A DNA stretch of 28,913 nt. Origin: RZZS01 sp964498755. Lineage in GTDB: Bacteria > Pseudomonadota > Alphaproteobacteria > Micavibrionales > Micavibrionaceae. How positions within the stretch are numbered: position 1 is the first letter of the stretch; each line of letters begins with the position of its first letter. Positions 22,428 to 28,913 of this stretch are shown here, piece by piece. The notes under the pieces were generated by a model. That model was not told where the DNA came from and did not search any database. It saw nothing but the letters and a program-made list of their open reading frames with translations. The translations under genes and the position numbers were made by a program. The stretch lies in assembly GCA_964498755.1 (NCBI GenBank), contig CAZCIB010000028.1, positions 1 through 28,913 of the forward strand, written 5' to 3'.

Positions 22428-24854
22428 TTATTCGCTATATCCGCTATGGTCGGAAATCAGAACCTCGCGCTTGCCGGTTGCGGTGGCTTTGGAGACGACG
22501 CCCTGTTTTTCCATTTCCTCGATGATGCGGGCGGCGCGGTTATAGCCGATTTGCAGGCAACGCTGGATGAAGCTGGTGGAGGCTTTGCGTTCTCGCGCGA
22601 CAATCGCCACGGCCTCGTCGTACATTTCGTCCACGCCTGAGCCGCCGCCGGGTCCGTCGCCAAAGAGCGCGCCCATGACTTCGCTGTCGCCGGTAAAGCC
22701 CTCGTCGGTAATTTCCTCGATATAGGCGGGCTCGCCCTGCGCCTTGAGATACGTCGTAACGCTCTCGACGTCATAGTCCGAGACGAACGGGCCGTGCACG
22801 CGGGCGATGCGTCCGCCTGCGGCCATATAGAGCATATCGCCCATGCCGAGAAGCTGCTCCGCCCCGCCCTCTCCCAGAATGGTGCGTGAGTCGATTTTTG
22901 AGGTCACGGCAAAGGAAATCCGCGTCGGGAAGTTCGCCTTGATCACGCCTGTGATCACGTCGACGGACGGCCTTTGCGTAGCCATGATCAGGTGTATGCC
23001 GGCGGCGCGCGCCATCTGCGCAAGACGCTGGATAGCGGATTCGACGTCTTTTCCGGCCACCAGCATCAGGTCAGCAAACTCGTCGACGACGACGACGATA
23101 TAGGGCAGTTCCGTCATATCCATCGGCGTTTCTTCATAAACGGGCTTGCCCGTGTCGGGGTCAAAGCCCGTCTGGACGCGGCGGGTCAGGGATTCCCCCT
23201 TGCGGCGCGCCTCGCGCAGCCTGGCGTTGTAGCCCTCGATATTGCGGACTCCCAGTTTCGACATGGCGCGGTAACGCTCTTCCATCTCGTTGACCGTCCA
23301 TTTCAGCGAAACCACGGCCTTGCCCGGCTCGGTGACGACCGGCGAAAGCAGATGCGGAATATCGTCGTATACGGACAGCTCCAGCATTTTCGGATCGATC
23401 ATGATGAAGCGGCATTTTTCCGGCGGCAGGCGGTAAAGCAGCGAGAGGATCATCGTGTTGACCGCGACGGATTTCCCGGAGCCCGTCGTCCCGGCCACCA
23501 GCAGATGCGGCATTTTCGTGAGATCGGCGACGACAGGCTGACCGCCGATTTCCTTGCCCAGTATGAGAGGCAGCTTCGCATGCGTTTTCTGGACTTCGCG
23601 CGCCTCAAGCAATTCCCGCAAAAAAACCGTCTGGCGTTTGCGGTTCGGCAGTTCTATGCCGATGACGTTGCGACCGGGCACAACGGCGCAGCGCACGGAC
23701 ACGGCGGACATGGAACGGGCGATATCGTCGCTCAAGGAAATAATCCGCGAGGTTTTAATTCCGGGCGCGGGTTCGAATTCGTAAAGCGTAACGACGGGGC
23801 CGGGATGGATGCTGACGATCTCGCCGCGAACGTTAAAATCGCTCAGCACGTTTGATAGCATTTGCGCGTTCTTGCGCAGAAGCGCTTCATCGGGGCGTTC
23901 ATCGGCGGCGCTCTGATCGATATCCTGCAGCAGGTTGACGGGCGGCAATTCCCATTCTCCGCCGCCGTCAAAACGAAAACGGTCCTGCGAGGCGGCTTTT
24001 GGAGGCTCTGAGGCAGGCGTTTTTCGGGGCGTTAAAATGGCGGGCTCTTTTGTGTCCGGCGGCGTTTCCGCGAAAGGCGCGGCGGCAACGTCCGGCTCAA
24101 GCTTTGGCGCGGTTATGCGCGGCGCTTTTTTCGGCTTCTTTATCGCCGGCGCGCTGCGGTCATTATCCCTGACCCATCCGGTAAAACGGTGAAAGGTTTC
24201 GAAAAGGAATTGAAACAGCAAAAGCGGGGCTTTCAGAGCTATCCTTAAAAAACAGGCCCAGCCATCGCGGCTGACCGCCAGCGCCATTGCAAAGCAGAAC
24301 AGGCCAAGAAGCGCGGCAAAAGCGGCCGTCGCCATATGCGCGTAGCGTGGAACAACGGGCTGAAGCAAATCAGCGTTTACGTTCAGCATAAGCGTTCCGC
24401 CGCTGCCGCCGAGATAAGGCTGCGGCAGCCATCCTCCCGAAGGGACAACCGCAAGCGCGGTCGATAGCAGCAACGCCGCCATAACCGTCATGGCAAAACG
24501 GAACCAGAATGGCCGCAACGGCTTGCGTTTCAGCAATCTCCATGCCCAGGCGATAAAAACAAGGCTGAAAACGAGACTGCCCGCGCCCAGGCTTTGCAAT
24601 AATAAATCCGAAAGATGGGCGCCCGGCAGACCAATCCAGTTTTGAACTTCCGTTTCAATAGGGCCGGCAGCGTTCCAGGACGGGTCAAGCCGGTTATAAG
24701 ACATCAGCGCCAGAACCGAGATCAGCCCCAGAAAACCAAAAGTCAGGGCGAGCGTATCGACGATGCGCCGCGCAAGAAAAACCTGCGCTGATTCGGGCAA
24801 TATGCCGCTGATTCTGTTCTTGCCCCTGCGGGGCGTTTTTCGTTTTGTGGCCAT
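22428..24854 (-). CDS. ftsK: DNA translocase FtsK
   Basis: An 808-residue septal DNA pump that brings the chromosome dimer-resolution site to XerCD and clears DNA from the division plane. Four membrane segments are in residues about 33-194. A proline-rich linker spans about 235-300. The motor follows: Walker A LVAGTTGSGKSV with the P-loop at 455-462, Walker B YIVVVVDEFADLM, and ATQRPSVDVITG, KANFPTRISF and LLGMGDML as in SpoIIIE/FtsK. The gamma winged-helix (DEMYDEAVAIVARERKASTSFIQRCLQIGYNRAARIIEEME) that reads KOPS sequences ends the protein. The membrane domain and linker are short, as in many alphaproteobacteria. Start at 24854. Confidence 0.95.
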   Translation of the reverse strand: MATKRKTPRRGKNRISGILPESAQVFLARRIVDTLALTFGFLGLISVLALMSYNRLDPSWNAAGPIETEVQNWIGLPGAHLSDLLLQSLGAGSLVFSLVFIAWAWRLLKRKPLRPFWFRFAMTVMAALLLSTALAVVPSGGWLPQPYLGGSGGTLMLNVNADLLQPVVPRYAHMATAAFAALLGLFCFAMALAVSRDGWACFLRIALKAPLLLFQFLFETFHRFTGWVRDNDRSAPAIKKPKKAPRITAPKLEPDVAAAPFAETPPDTKEPAILTPRKTPASEPPKAASQDRFRFDGGGEWELPPVNLLQDIDQSAADERPDEALLRKNAQMLSNVLSDFNVRGEIVSIHPGPVVTLYEFEPAPGIKTSRIISLSDDIARSMSAVSVRCAVVPGRNVIGIELPNRKRQTVFLRELLEAREVQKTHAKLPLILGKEIGGQPVVADLTKMPHLLVAGTTGSGKSVAVNTMILSLLYRLPPEKCRFIMIDPKMLELSVYDDIPHLLSPVVTEPGKAVVSLKWTVNEMEERYRAMSKLGVRNIEGYNARLREARRKGESLTRRVQTGFDPDTGKPVYEETPMDMTELPYIVVVVDEFADLMLVAGKDVESAIQRLAQMARAAGIHLIMATQRPSVDVITGVIKANFPTRISFAVTSKIDSRTILGEGGAEQLLGMGDMLYMAAGGRIARVHGPFVSDYDVESVTTYLKAQGEPAYIEEITDEGFTGDSEVMGALFGDGPGGGSGVDEMYDEAVAIVARERKASTSFIQRCLQIGYNRAARIIEEMEKQGVVSKATATGKREVLISDHSGYSE

Positions 24855-24891
24855 GAGGGTATGATTGAGAGGAAGTGAAACTTATGCACAG

Positions 24892-24920
24892 ATATTACTG
24901 CTTTTCGGAAAAAGACACAA
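24892..24920 (-). promoter_or_regulatory. Candidate promoter of ftsK
   Basis: On the minus strand TTGTGT (24915-24920) and TAATAT (24892-24897) are 17 bases apart, about 40 bases ahead of the ftsK start. Confidence 0.4.
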
Positions 24921-24982
24921 GGCAAGCTGTGCGCGGGCCCTTTTCACGCGCTCCGTAAAACAATAAAATGGGAGCTTAAAGG

Positions 24983-25001
24983 GGTTAATGCTTCATTAAC
25001 C
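24983..25001 (+). promoter_or_regulatory. CtrA-type binding box in a perfect inverted repeat
   Basis: GGTTAATG-CTT-CATTAACC (24983-25001) contains TTAA-N7-TTAA at 24985-24999, the full consensus of the alphaproteobacterial cell-cycle regulator CtrA. It sits about 65 bases ahead of the 119-residue gene at 25064 and about 130 bases ahead of ftsK on the other strand. Alternatively the hairpin, followed by TTTATTC, could act as a terminator. Confidence 0.5.
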
Positions 25002-25063
25002 TTTATTCTTTTTGATCCCGTTGCAGCTGAGCAGAACTTTAAATTATTTCAGGGGCAAATTCT

Positions 25064-25423
25064 ATGGCAGAAGCAAACAGGAAAGATAATTCCCAGCCAA
25101 TCGAGTACAGCATTTACACTTATGATTTTCCGCAAGGCGAAGACAGGAAAAACAGCTGGGAAAAACAACTCACGACAGAGGATATGGACGAAGCCATCAA
25201 AAAAGCCGAGGGCTTTTTCGGTTCCGGCGATTATCTGAAGGTCGAGGTTAAGAAAAAGTATTTCGAGGAGAAAACCGGGCGCACCATCGACATGACCCTG
25301 CGGATGTTTGAAAGCCGGGAGAAGAAGGATTATAGCCTTTATATCTTTATTGTCCTCGCGCTCGTAGCAGGCATTGCGGCGTTCGGCCTGACTTTTTTTA
25401 TAGGCGGCGGACAGTCCGGATAA
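25064..25423 (+). CDS. Small tail-anchored membrane protein of unknown function
   Basis: A 119-residue protein. Residues 1-88 are hydrophilic with conserved-looking pairs (YSIYTYDFPQGED, SWEKQLTTEDMDEAIKKAEGFFGSGDYLKVEVKKKYFEEKTGRTIDMTLRMFE). Residues 91-113 form one membrane segment followed by six residues, so the body faces the cytoplasm with a C-terminal anchor. A CtrA-type box lies upstream, divergent from ftsK, which suggests cell-cycle-linked expression. The start at 25064 follows AGGGGC. No family is recognised. Confidence 0.7.
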   Translation: MAEANRKDNSQPIEYSIYTYDFPQGEDRKNSWEKQLTTEDMDEAIKKAEGFFGSGDYLKVEVKKKYFEEKTGRTIDMTLRMFESREKKDYSLYIFIVLALVAGIAAFGLTFFIGGGQSG

Positions 25424-25428
25424 AACGT

Positions 25429-25611
25429 CTACTGATTTTCCGGCAGTTCGCCCGTTGGATCCTGCTCGACAAGACCGGCGACTTGTTCAAAGACTTCAGC
25501 GTTTTCCGTCATCTGGACTTTAAGGGCCGGATTTTGCTCGCCGACAGTCCGGAAGAATACGGCGGCGTCTCTCAATAAGCGAGCGGCAAGTTCAGCGTAA
25601 GTTGTTGCCAT
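25429..25611 (-). CDS. 60-residue protein of unknown function
   Basis: A 60-residue acidic protein (MATTYAELAARLLRDAAVFF...). The ATG at 25611 is preferred to one at 25653 because TTGGAGAA lies just ahead of it and the first 14 codons of the longer frame add nothing plausible. It is predicted to be two helices ending in an acidic tail (VEQDPTGELPENQ). Convergent with the tail-anchored protein, five bases from its stop. Possibly in a unit with the response regulator upstream. No function is claimed. Confidence 0.55.
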   Translation of the reverse strand: MATTYAELAARLLRDAAVFFRTVGEQNPALKVQMTENAEVFEQVAGLVEQDPTGELPENQ

Positions 25612-25693
25612 AAATTTCTCCAAATCCAATACGTTTGCGACACTGCTCAGCATAAAGAACTGGAAACATGTGTGAAGTCTTTTTTATAGCAGT

Positions 25694-26596
25694 CTAGTAA
25701 AACGTCGTATGCGTATCGCTGCCAGATGAATGGATGCGGCGTATAAACGGTGATTTTTGGACCATGGCCAGCAAACGGTCTTTTGAAAACGGTTTTTTCA
25801 GAAAACCGTTCGCGCCATTTGCGCTGGCGCTGACCACGTTTGTTTTTTCCGTATCCACGCTCAGCATGATGATGAAGGCGTCCGGGTCGATTTTCTTAAT
25901 CGCCTGCGTAGTTTCGTGCCCGCTCAGACCGGGCAAATGCACATCCATGAAGACCATGTCCGGAGCGTTATCAATGTAGTCGATAATCCCTTCTTCGCCG
26001 CTTTTCGCGTGGATCAGGTCATATTCCTTGTTCAGGATGTTTGCGGCGTAAGAAGCCGTAAATCGGTCGTCTTCAACTATCAACACCATCGGGTCCGAGC
26101 GCCGCTTGCGGCGCACCGAAATGCTCTGAACCTTGCTGTTGTCGCACATGCTTCTGTAGGCGTTCATGCGCTCCGCCGTTAAAAACTTGTGATCAGCGAG
26201 CTTCTGGCAGAGATAGAAGTCCTGGGAAAGAGACAGATATTCGCTGAACTTTTCAGGAAGCTTTGCCGACATTTCCCTGAATACGGCCAAAACCTTTTTC
26301 TCATCCTCGGCCTGAGACAGGCGGGCAAGCATTAATACGTCGGTATCCGTAAACTTGTAAACAAGCGCCGGTTTTATATTTTCAGCGTGCCTTTTCAACT
26401 CGCTGTAAAAATCCTTGCTTTCATTCTGGGCAACGGCGAGCTTGTCGATAATATTTTCAGGTTTGGAGATGAGCTTTGAGTGCGAGAGCTTGCGCGACAG
26501 GGCAAAGTGCAAACCGACCCAGCCTCTCGGATTCTCCTTGAGCTTTTCAAGATAAGTCAGAAAATGGTGTTCGGGGCTATCCGGAACCGTGTTCAT
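25694..26596 (-). CDS. Response regulator with novel N-terminal helical domain and C-terminal receiver
   Basis: A 300-residue protein. The start at 26596 (MNTVPDSPEHHF) is preferred over a longer frame that would run back across the divergent dihydroorotase gene. Residues 1-165 are a helical domain without recognised family. Residues about 169-290 are a CheY-like receiver: EDD at 175-177, phospho-acceptor D218 in VFMDVHLPG, S246 in IMLSV and K268 in LKKPF. The receiver is C-terminal and no DNA-binding domain follows, so output must run through the N-terminal domain or through binding of partners. No histidine kinase is in the window. Promoter: TTGAAA (26654-26659) and AATAAT (26631-26636). 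Confidence 0.75.
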   Translation of the reverse strand: MNTVPDSPEHHFLTYLEKLKENPRGWVGLHFALSRKLSHSKLISKPENIIDKLAVAQNESKDFYSELKRHAENIKPALVYKFTDTDVLMLARLSQAEDEKKVLAVFREMSAKLPEKFSEYLSLSQDFYLCQKLADHKFLTAERMNAYRSMCDNSKVQSISVRRKRRSDPMVLIVEDDRFTASYAANILNKEYDLIHAKSGEEGIIDYIDNAPDMVFMDVHLPGLSGHETTQAIKKIDPDAFIIMLSVDTEKTNVVSASANGANGFLKKPFSKDRLLAMVQKSPFIRRIHSSGSDTHTTFY

Positions 26597-26630
26597 AAAT
26601 ATGCCGTCTGTAAATTCTTCTCTAAAGTTT

Positions 26631-26659
26631 ATTATTTTCCGCAAACGCTTAATTTTCAA
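26631..26659 (-). promoter_or_regulatory. Promoter of the response regulator
   Basis: On the minus strand TTGAAA (26654-26659) and AATAAT (26631-26636, five of six) are 17 bases apart, about 35 bases ahead of the start at 26596, within the 129-base divergent region shared with dihydroorotase. Confidence 0.45.
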
Positions 26660-26725
26660 TGTAAAAGCTATTGAGAATTGTTTATCTTTCGACGACTGAA
26701 TGTTTTCCGGGAAGAGGAGGGCGAA

Positions 26726-28069
26726 ATGGCCGAAATTTATGACTGCGTCTTGAAAAACGGAAAAGTTGTTTTGCCTGCAGGCGTCTACGAGACGAATATC
26801 GCTGTCAGCCAGGGCAGAATCGTCGCTATCGGCGACGCGCCCGGCAGTAAGGCGGAAAAGGTTATAGATTGCCGCGGGCTGCATATCCTTCCCGGCCTTA
26901 TTGACTCGCAGGTGCATTTCCGCGAGCCGGGCATGGAACAGAAAGAAACGCTGCGCACTGGTATGAAAGCCGCAATTTGCGGCGGCGTGACCTCCGTTTT
27001 CGAGATGCCCAATACCAATCCTCTTACCACGACGCCTGAAGCGTTGAGCGACAAGCTTGACCGCGCCGCCGAAGAAGCCTGGTGCGATTACGCCTTTTAT
27101 TTTGGCGGAACGGCCGGAAACGCGGCGCATCTCAAGGAATGGGAAAATCTGAGAGGCGTGTGCGGAATCAAGATTTTTATGGGCTCTTCGACCGGCGACC
27201 TTCTCACTGCTACGGATGAAGACGTCGAAGCTGTGCTGAGTTCCGGGAGACGCGTTGTCGCCGTTCATTCCGAAGACGAGGCCATGATGCGGGAAAACAG
27301 GGAGACAATTCTGGGCGAAAGTACGGATGTCGCGATGCATCCCGTCTGGCGCTCTGTTGAAGGTTGCCTGTCTTCAACCCAGCGGCTGGTGCGTCTTGCC
27401 CGCAAAACCGGGCGGCGCGTTCATGTGCTCCACATTACGACGGCGGAAGAAATGGAATTCCTGAAAGACAACAAGGACGTCGCAAGCGTCGAGGTTCTTG
27501 CCAACCATCTGACGCTGCATGCGCCGGAATGTTATGAGCGTCTCGGCGCGCTAGCCCAGCAAAACCCGCCGATCCGGGAAAAACATCATCAGGAAGCGCT
27601 CTGGAAGGCCGTAAATAACGGACTGGTCGATATACTGGCTTCCGATCACGCCGCGCATACGCTTGAGGAAAAAGCGCAAACCTATCCGAAAAGTCCGAGC
27701 GGCACGCCCGGGGTTCAGACTCTGGCGCCGGTTATGCTCGACCATGTAAATAAAGGCCGCCTGAGCCTGGAACGGCTTGTGGATCTGCTCTGTTACGGGC
27801 CTGAACGCATACACGGAATTGTACGAAAGGGGCGCATTGCCGCCGGTTATGACGCGGACTTTACAATCGTCGATATGAAAGCCGAGCGGACCATTACAAA
27901 CGCGCAGCAAAAATCAAAGGCCGGATGGACGCCTTACGATGGCATGAAGGTCACGGGCTGGCCCGTGATGACGGTATTGCGCGGAAATGTCGTAATGCGC
28001 GAGGATGAAATTCAAGGCGGCCCTGTGGGAAACATTATTTCTTTTAAAGAGAGTTTAAATGGACATTAG
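26726..28069 (+). CDS. pyrC: Dihydroorotase, class I
   Basis: A 447-residue amidohydrolase-fold enzyme closing carbamoyl-aspartate to dihydroorotate, the third step of pyrimidine synthesis. LPGLIDSQVHFREPG (55-69) is the metal and substrate segment; the usual H-x-H is Q62-V-H64, a substitution that, as I recall, is common in this alphaproteobacterial subfamily, with R66 kept. GIKIFMGSSTGDLL supplies K149, VLHITTAEE the next histidine, and ILASDHAAHT the catalytic aspartate. GVQTLAP, GRIAAGYDADFT and the C-terminal GNVVMR complete the fold. The ATG at 26726 is chosen over one 16 codons earlier because GAGGAGG lies just ahead. Because the first ligand His is missing, an inactive or allantoinase/hydantoinase-like relative cannot be excluded by eye, but length and motif set favour dihydroorotase. 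Confidence 0.88.
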   Translation: MAEIYDCVLKNGKVVLPAGVYETNIAVSQGRIVAIGDAPGSKAEKVIDCRGLHILPGLIDSQVHFREPGMEQKETLRTGMKAAICGGVTSVFEMPNTNPLTTTPEALSDKLDRAAEEAWCDYAFYFGGTAGNAAHLKEWENLRGVCGIKIFMGSSTGDLLTATDEDVEAVLSSGRRVVAVHSEDEAMMRENRETILGESTDVAMHPVWRSVEGCLSSTQRLVRLARKTGRRVHVLHITTAEEMEFLKDNKDVASVEVLANHLTLHAPECYERLGALAQQNPPIREKHHQEALWKAVNNGLVDILASDHAAHTLEEKAQTYPKSPSGTPGVQTLAPVMLDHVNKGRLSLERLVDLLCYGPERIHGIVRKGRIAAGYDADFTIVDMKAERTITNAQQKSKAGWTPYDGMKVTGWPVMTVLRGNVVMREDEIQGGPVGNIISFKESLNGH

Positions 28070-28135
28070 GAACTGTGCGGATAAAATTGCTGCAGTCTGA
28101 TTGTGCGACGAAAAACAGTCAGTTGCTGAAGCCCG

Positions 28136-28164
28136 TGGCTAGGGTACGGATTTTGTGCTATAAT
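28136..28164 (+). promoter_or_regulatory. Extended -10 promoter of the 51-residue gene
   Basis: A perfect TATAAT (28159-28164) preceded by TGC gives an extended -10 (TGCTATAAT). The -35 position is weak (tggcta at 28136-28141). The promoter is 24 bases ahead of the start of the small gene at 28189 and could also drive hisI. Confidence 0.6.
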
Positions 28165-28188
28165 TAATGCAATCAAGGAGGACATAAA

Positions 28189-28344
28189 ATGGTTGCTCGT
28201 CGTGAAGATAACAAAAAAAAGGGTGGCAAAAGAGGAGGCGCCAGCCTCAACGAAGAGGACTACTTCGCCAAGATGAACGAAGAGGCTCTTAAAAAAATTC
28301 TGAAAAAGCCCGAAAAGGACGATGATAAGAAAGCTGACGAATAG
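28189..28344 (+). CDS. 51-residue lysine-rich protein of unknown function
   Basis: A short, highly charged protein: MVARREDNKKKGGKRGG, then ASLNEEDYFAKMNEEALKKILKK, then an acidic/lysine tail. The start is exceptional: AGGAGG lies seven bases ahead of the ATG, with an extended -10 promoter just before. The middle part could form an amphipathic helix; the ends look disordered. It could bind nucleic acid or the ribosome, but nothing proves it. It is followed by hisI after 21 bases. The antisense frame over the same DNA (28066-28371) is judged a shadow. Confidence 0.7.
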   Translation: MVARREDNKKKGGKRGGASLNEEDYFAKMNEEALKKILKKPEKDDDKKADE

Positions 28345-28365
28345 TGTTTTTATAAAGACAGTTCC

Positions 28366-28737
28366 ATGCACGATCCAGCACGTGAAGAGTCCCGTGATTT
28401 TAGGCCGCTTTTTGACTCAAGAGGCCTGATTCCTGTTGTCACAGCCGATCACCGGACAAACCAGGTTCTCATGCTGGCCTGGATGAACCAGGAAGCGATT
28501 GACAGGACGATTGCAACAGGCGAGGCGCATTACTGGAGCCGCTCGAGAAAAGAACTCTGGCGTAAGGGAGAAACCAGCGGCAACGTACAAATCGTAAAAG
28601 AAATCAGGACGGACTGCGATCAGGATTCCTTGCTCATGTCCGTCGAGCAAAAAGGCCCCGGCGCCTGCCATACCGGCCGCAGGACGTGTTTTTACCGCAA
28701 GCTGGAAGATGGCCACACGCTTTCTTTTTGTGAATAG
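28366..28737 (+). CDS. hisI: Phosphoribosyl-AMP cyclohydrolase
   Basis: A 123-residue single-domain HisI that opens the adenine ring of phosphoribosyl-AMP in histidine synthesis. LAWMNQEAIDRTIATGEAHYW, SRSRKELWRKGETSGN and VKEIRTDCDQDSLLMSVEQ are the family core. The zinc and magnesium ligands are in DCDQD (83-87, C84) and GACHTGRRTCFY (C101, C108). It is the standalone form without a fused HisE domain, as usual in Proteobacteria with separate hisE. It lies 21 bases after the 51-residue gene and probably shares its promoter. The remaining bases, 28738-28913, are AT-rich with no recognisable gene. Confidence 0.95.
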   Translation: MHDPAREESRDFRPLFDSRGLIPVVTADHRTNQVLMLAWMNQEAIDRTIATGEAHYWSRSRKELWRKGETSGNVQIVKEIRTDCDQDSLLMSVEQKGPGACHTGRRTCFYRKLEDGHTLSFCE

Positions 28738-28913
28738 CTCATAGTTTCTGTTCCCTTTTCCATTCAAATCGTGTCTAATTGAAAGCGTTTCAGCGCGTTT
28801 ACCTTAGTAAATTCAGCGTATAAAAACCGGACTAAATCCCATTAAAATATTAAATGCATTGTTAATTAATTTTATCTAATACTAATAGAGGGGGAAATTT
28901 TTGTAGCTATTTT

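Noticed and set aside
22974..23855. 293-residue plus-strand open frame
   Set aside because: Antisense shadow of the ftsK motor domain.
26597..27340. N-terminal extension of the response regulator to 548 residues
   Set aside because: It would run antisense through dihydroorotase; the start at 26596 has a promoter just upstream.
28066..28371. 101-residue minus-strand hydrophobic open frame
   Set aside because: It overlaps the lysine-rich 51-residue gene, which has a perfect ribosome-binding site and promoter; poly-lysine read backwards gives Phe and Leu.
1..28913. Diversity-generating retroelement, CRISPR array, prophage or rRNA intervening sequence
   Set aside because: The four-helix-bundle gene hinted at the first and last, but no reverse transcriptase, template or variable repeat, no spaced direct repeats, no phage structural gene and no rRNA were found.

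Overview
The window looks like a contiguous piece of an alphaproteobacterial chromosome of moderate-to-high GC, dense with genes on both strands. Support for Alphaproteobacteria: the order tsaD-gpsA-(four-helix-bundle gene)-EVE gene; a dihydroorotase of the type common in that class (DSQVHFREPG); a perfect TTAA-N7-TTAA box of the kind bound by the cell-cycle regulator CtrA; and nested GC-rich palindromic repeats carrying ATCCCCG...CGGGGAT arms. I cannot name genus or species. No rRNA, CRISPR array, transposase or phage structural gene was seen.

Layout. 1-2371: a 769-residue protein with an HEVGH metallopeptidase motif, whose -10 box lies inside an inverted repeat touching the start codon. 2498-6176: a bicarbonate transporter (SbtA-like) and its PII-like partner (SbtB-like), facing each other and separated by a restriction-modification pair: a NotI-like endonuclease overlapping a cytosine-C5 methyltransferase gene broken by an apparent loss of one AGGC repeat unit. 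6255-10390: a 544-residue protein with three imperfect internal repeats, aspartate-semialdehyde dehydrogenase, a small unknown protein and the 2'-O-methyltransferase RlmB. 10457-10542: tRNA-Tyr. 10613-12351: a cation-diffusion-facilitator exporter overlapping a polysaccharide deacetylase. 12348-13496: a NlpC/P60 peptidase without a signal peptide. 13497-13946: non-coding DNA with two nested hairpins. 13947-15286: two candidate lipoproteins.

15283-18229 (minus strand): tsaD, gpsA, a four-helix-bundle gene and an EVE-domain gene. The four-helix-bundle gene is enclosed by inward-facing arrays of a GAGAAGC heptamer and looks like a small inserted cassette. 18230-18523: palindromic repeats. 18524-20194: the ABC-F translation factor EttA. 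20200-24854 (minus): a protein with RelA/SpoT-synthetase-like motifs, a class-3 lipase-like protein with membrane segments, and the DNA translocase FtsK. 24855-26596: a tail-anchored small protein behind the CtrA-type box, a 60-residue protein and a single-domain-output response regulator. 26726-28737: dihydroorotase, a 51-residue lysine-rich protein with its own extended -10 promoter, and HisI. The last 176 bases are AT-rich and non-coding.

How it fits together. Most of the window is housekeeping: amino-acid (asd, hisI), pyrimidine (dihydroorotase) and phospholipid (gpsA) synthesis, tRNA and rRNA modification (tsaD, rlmB), translation (ettA) and chromosome segregation (ftsK). Between these lie accessory insertions: the broken R-M locus, the heptamer-flanked cassette, and several soluble hydrolase-like proteins without export signals. 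The most unusual items are the intact NotI-like nuclease next to a frameshifted methyltransferase, and the heptamer-bounded cassette. All family assignments are from reading motifs by eye; no database search was run.
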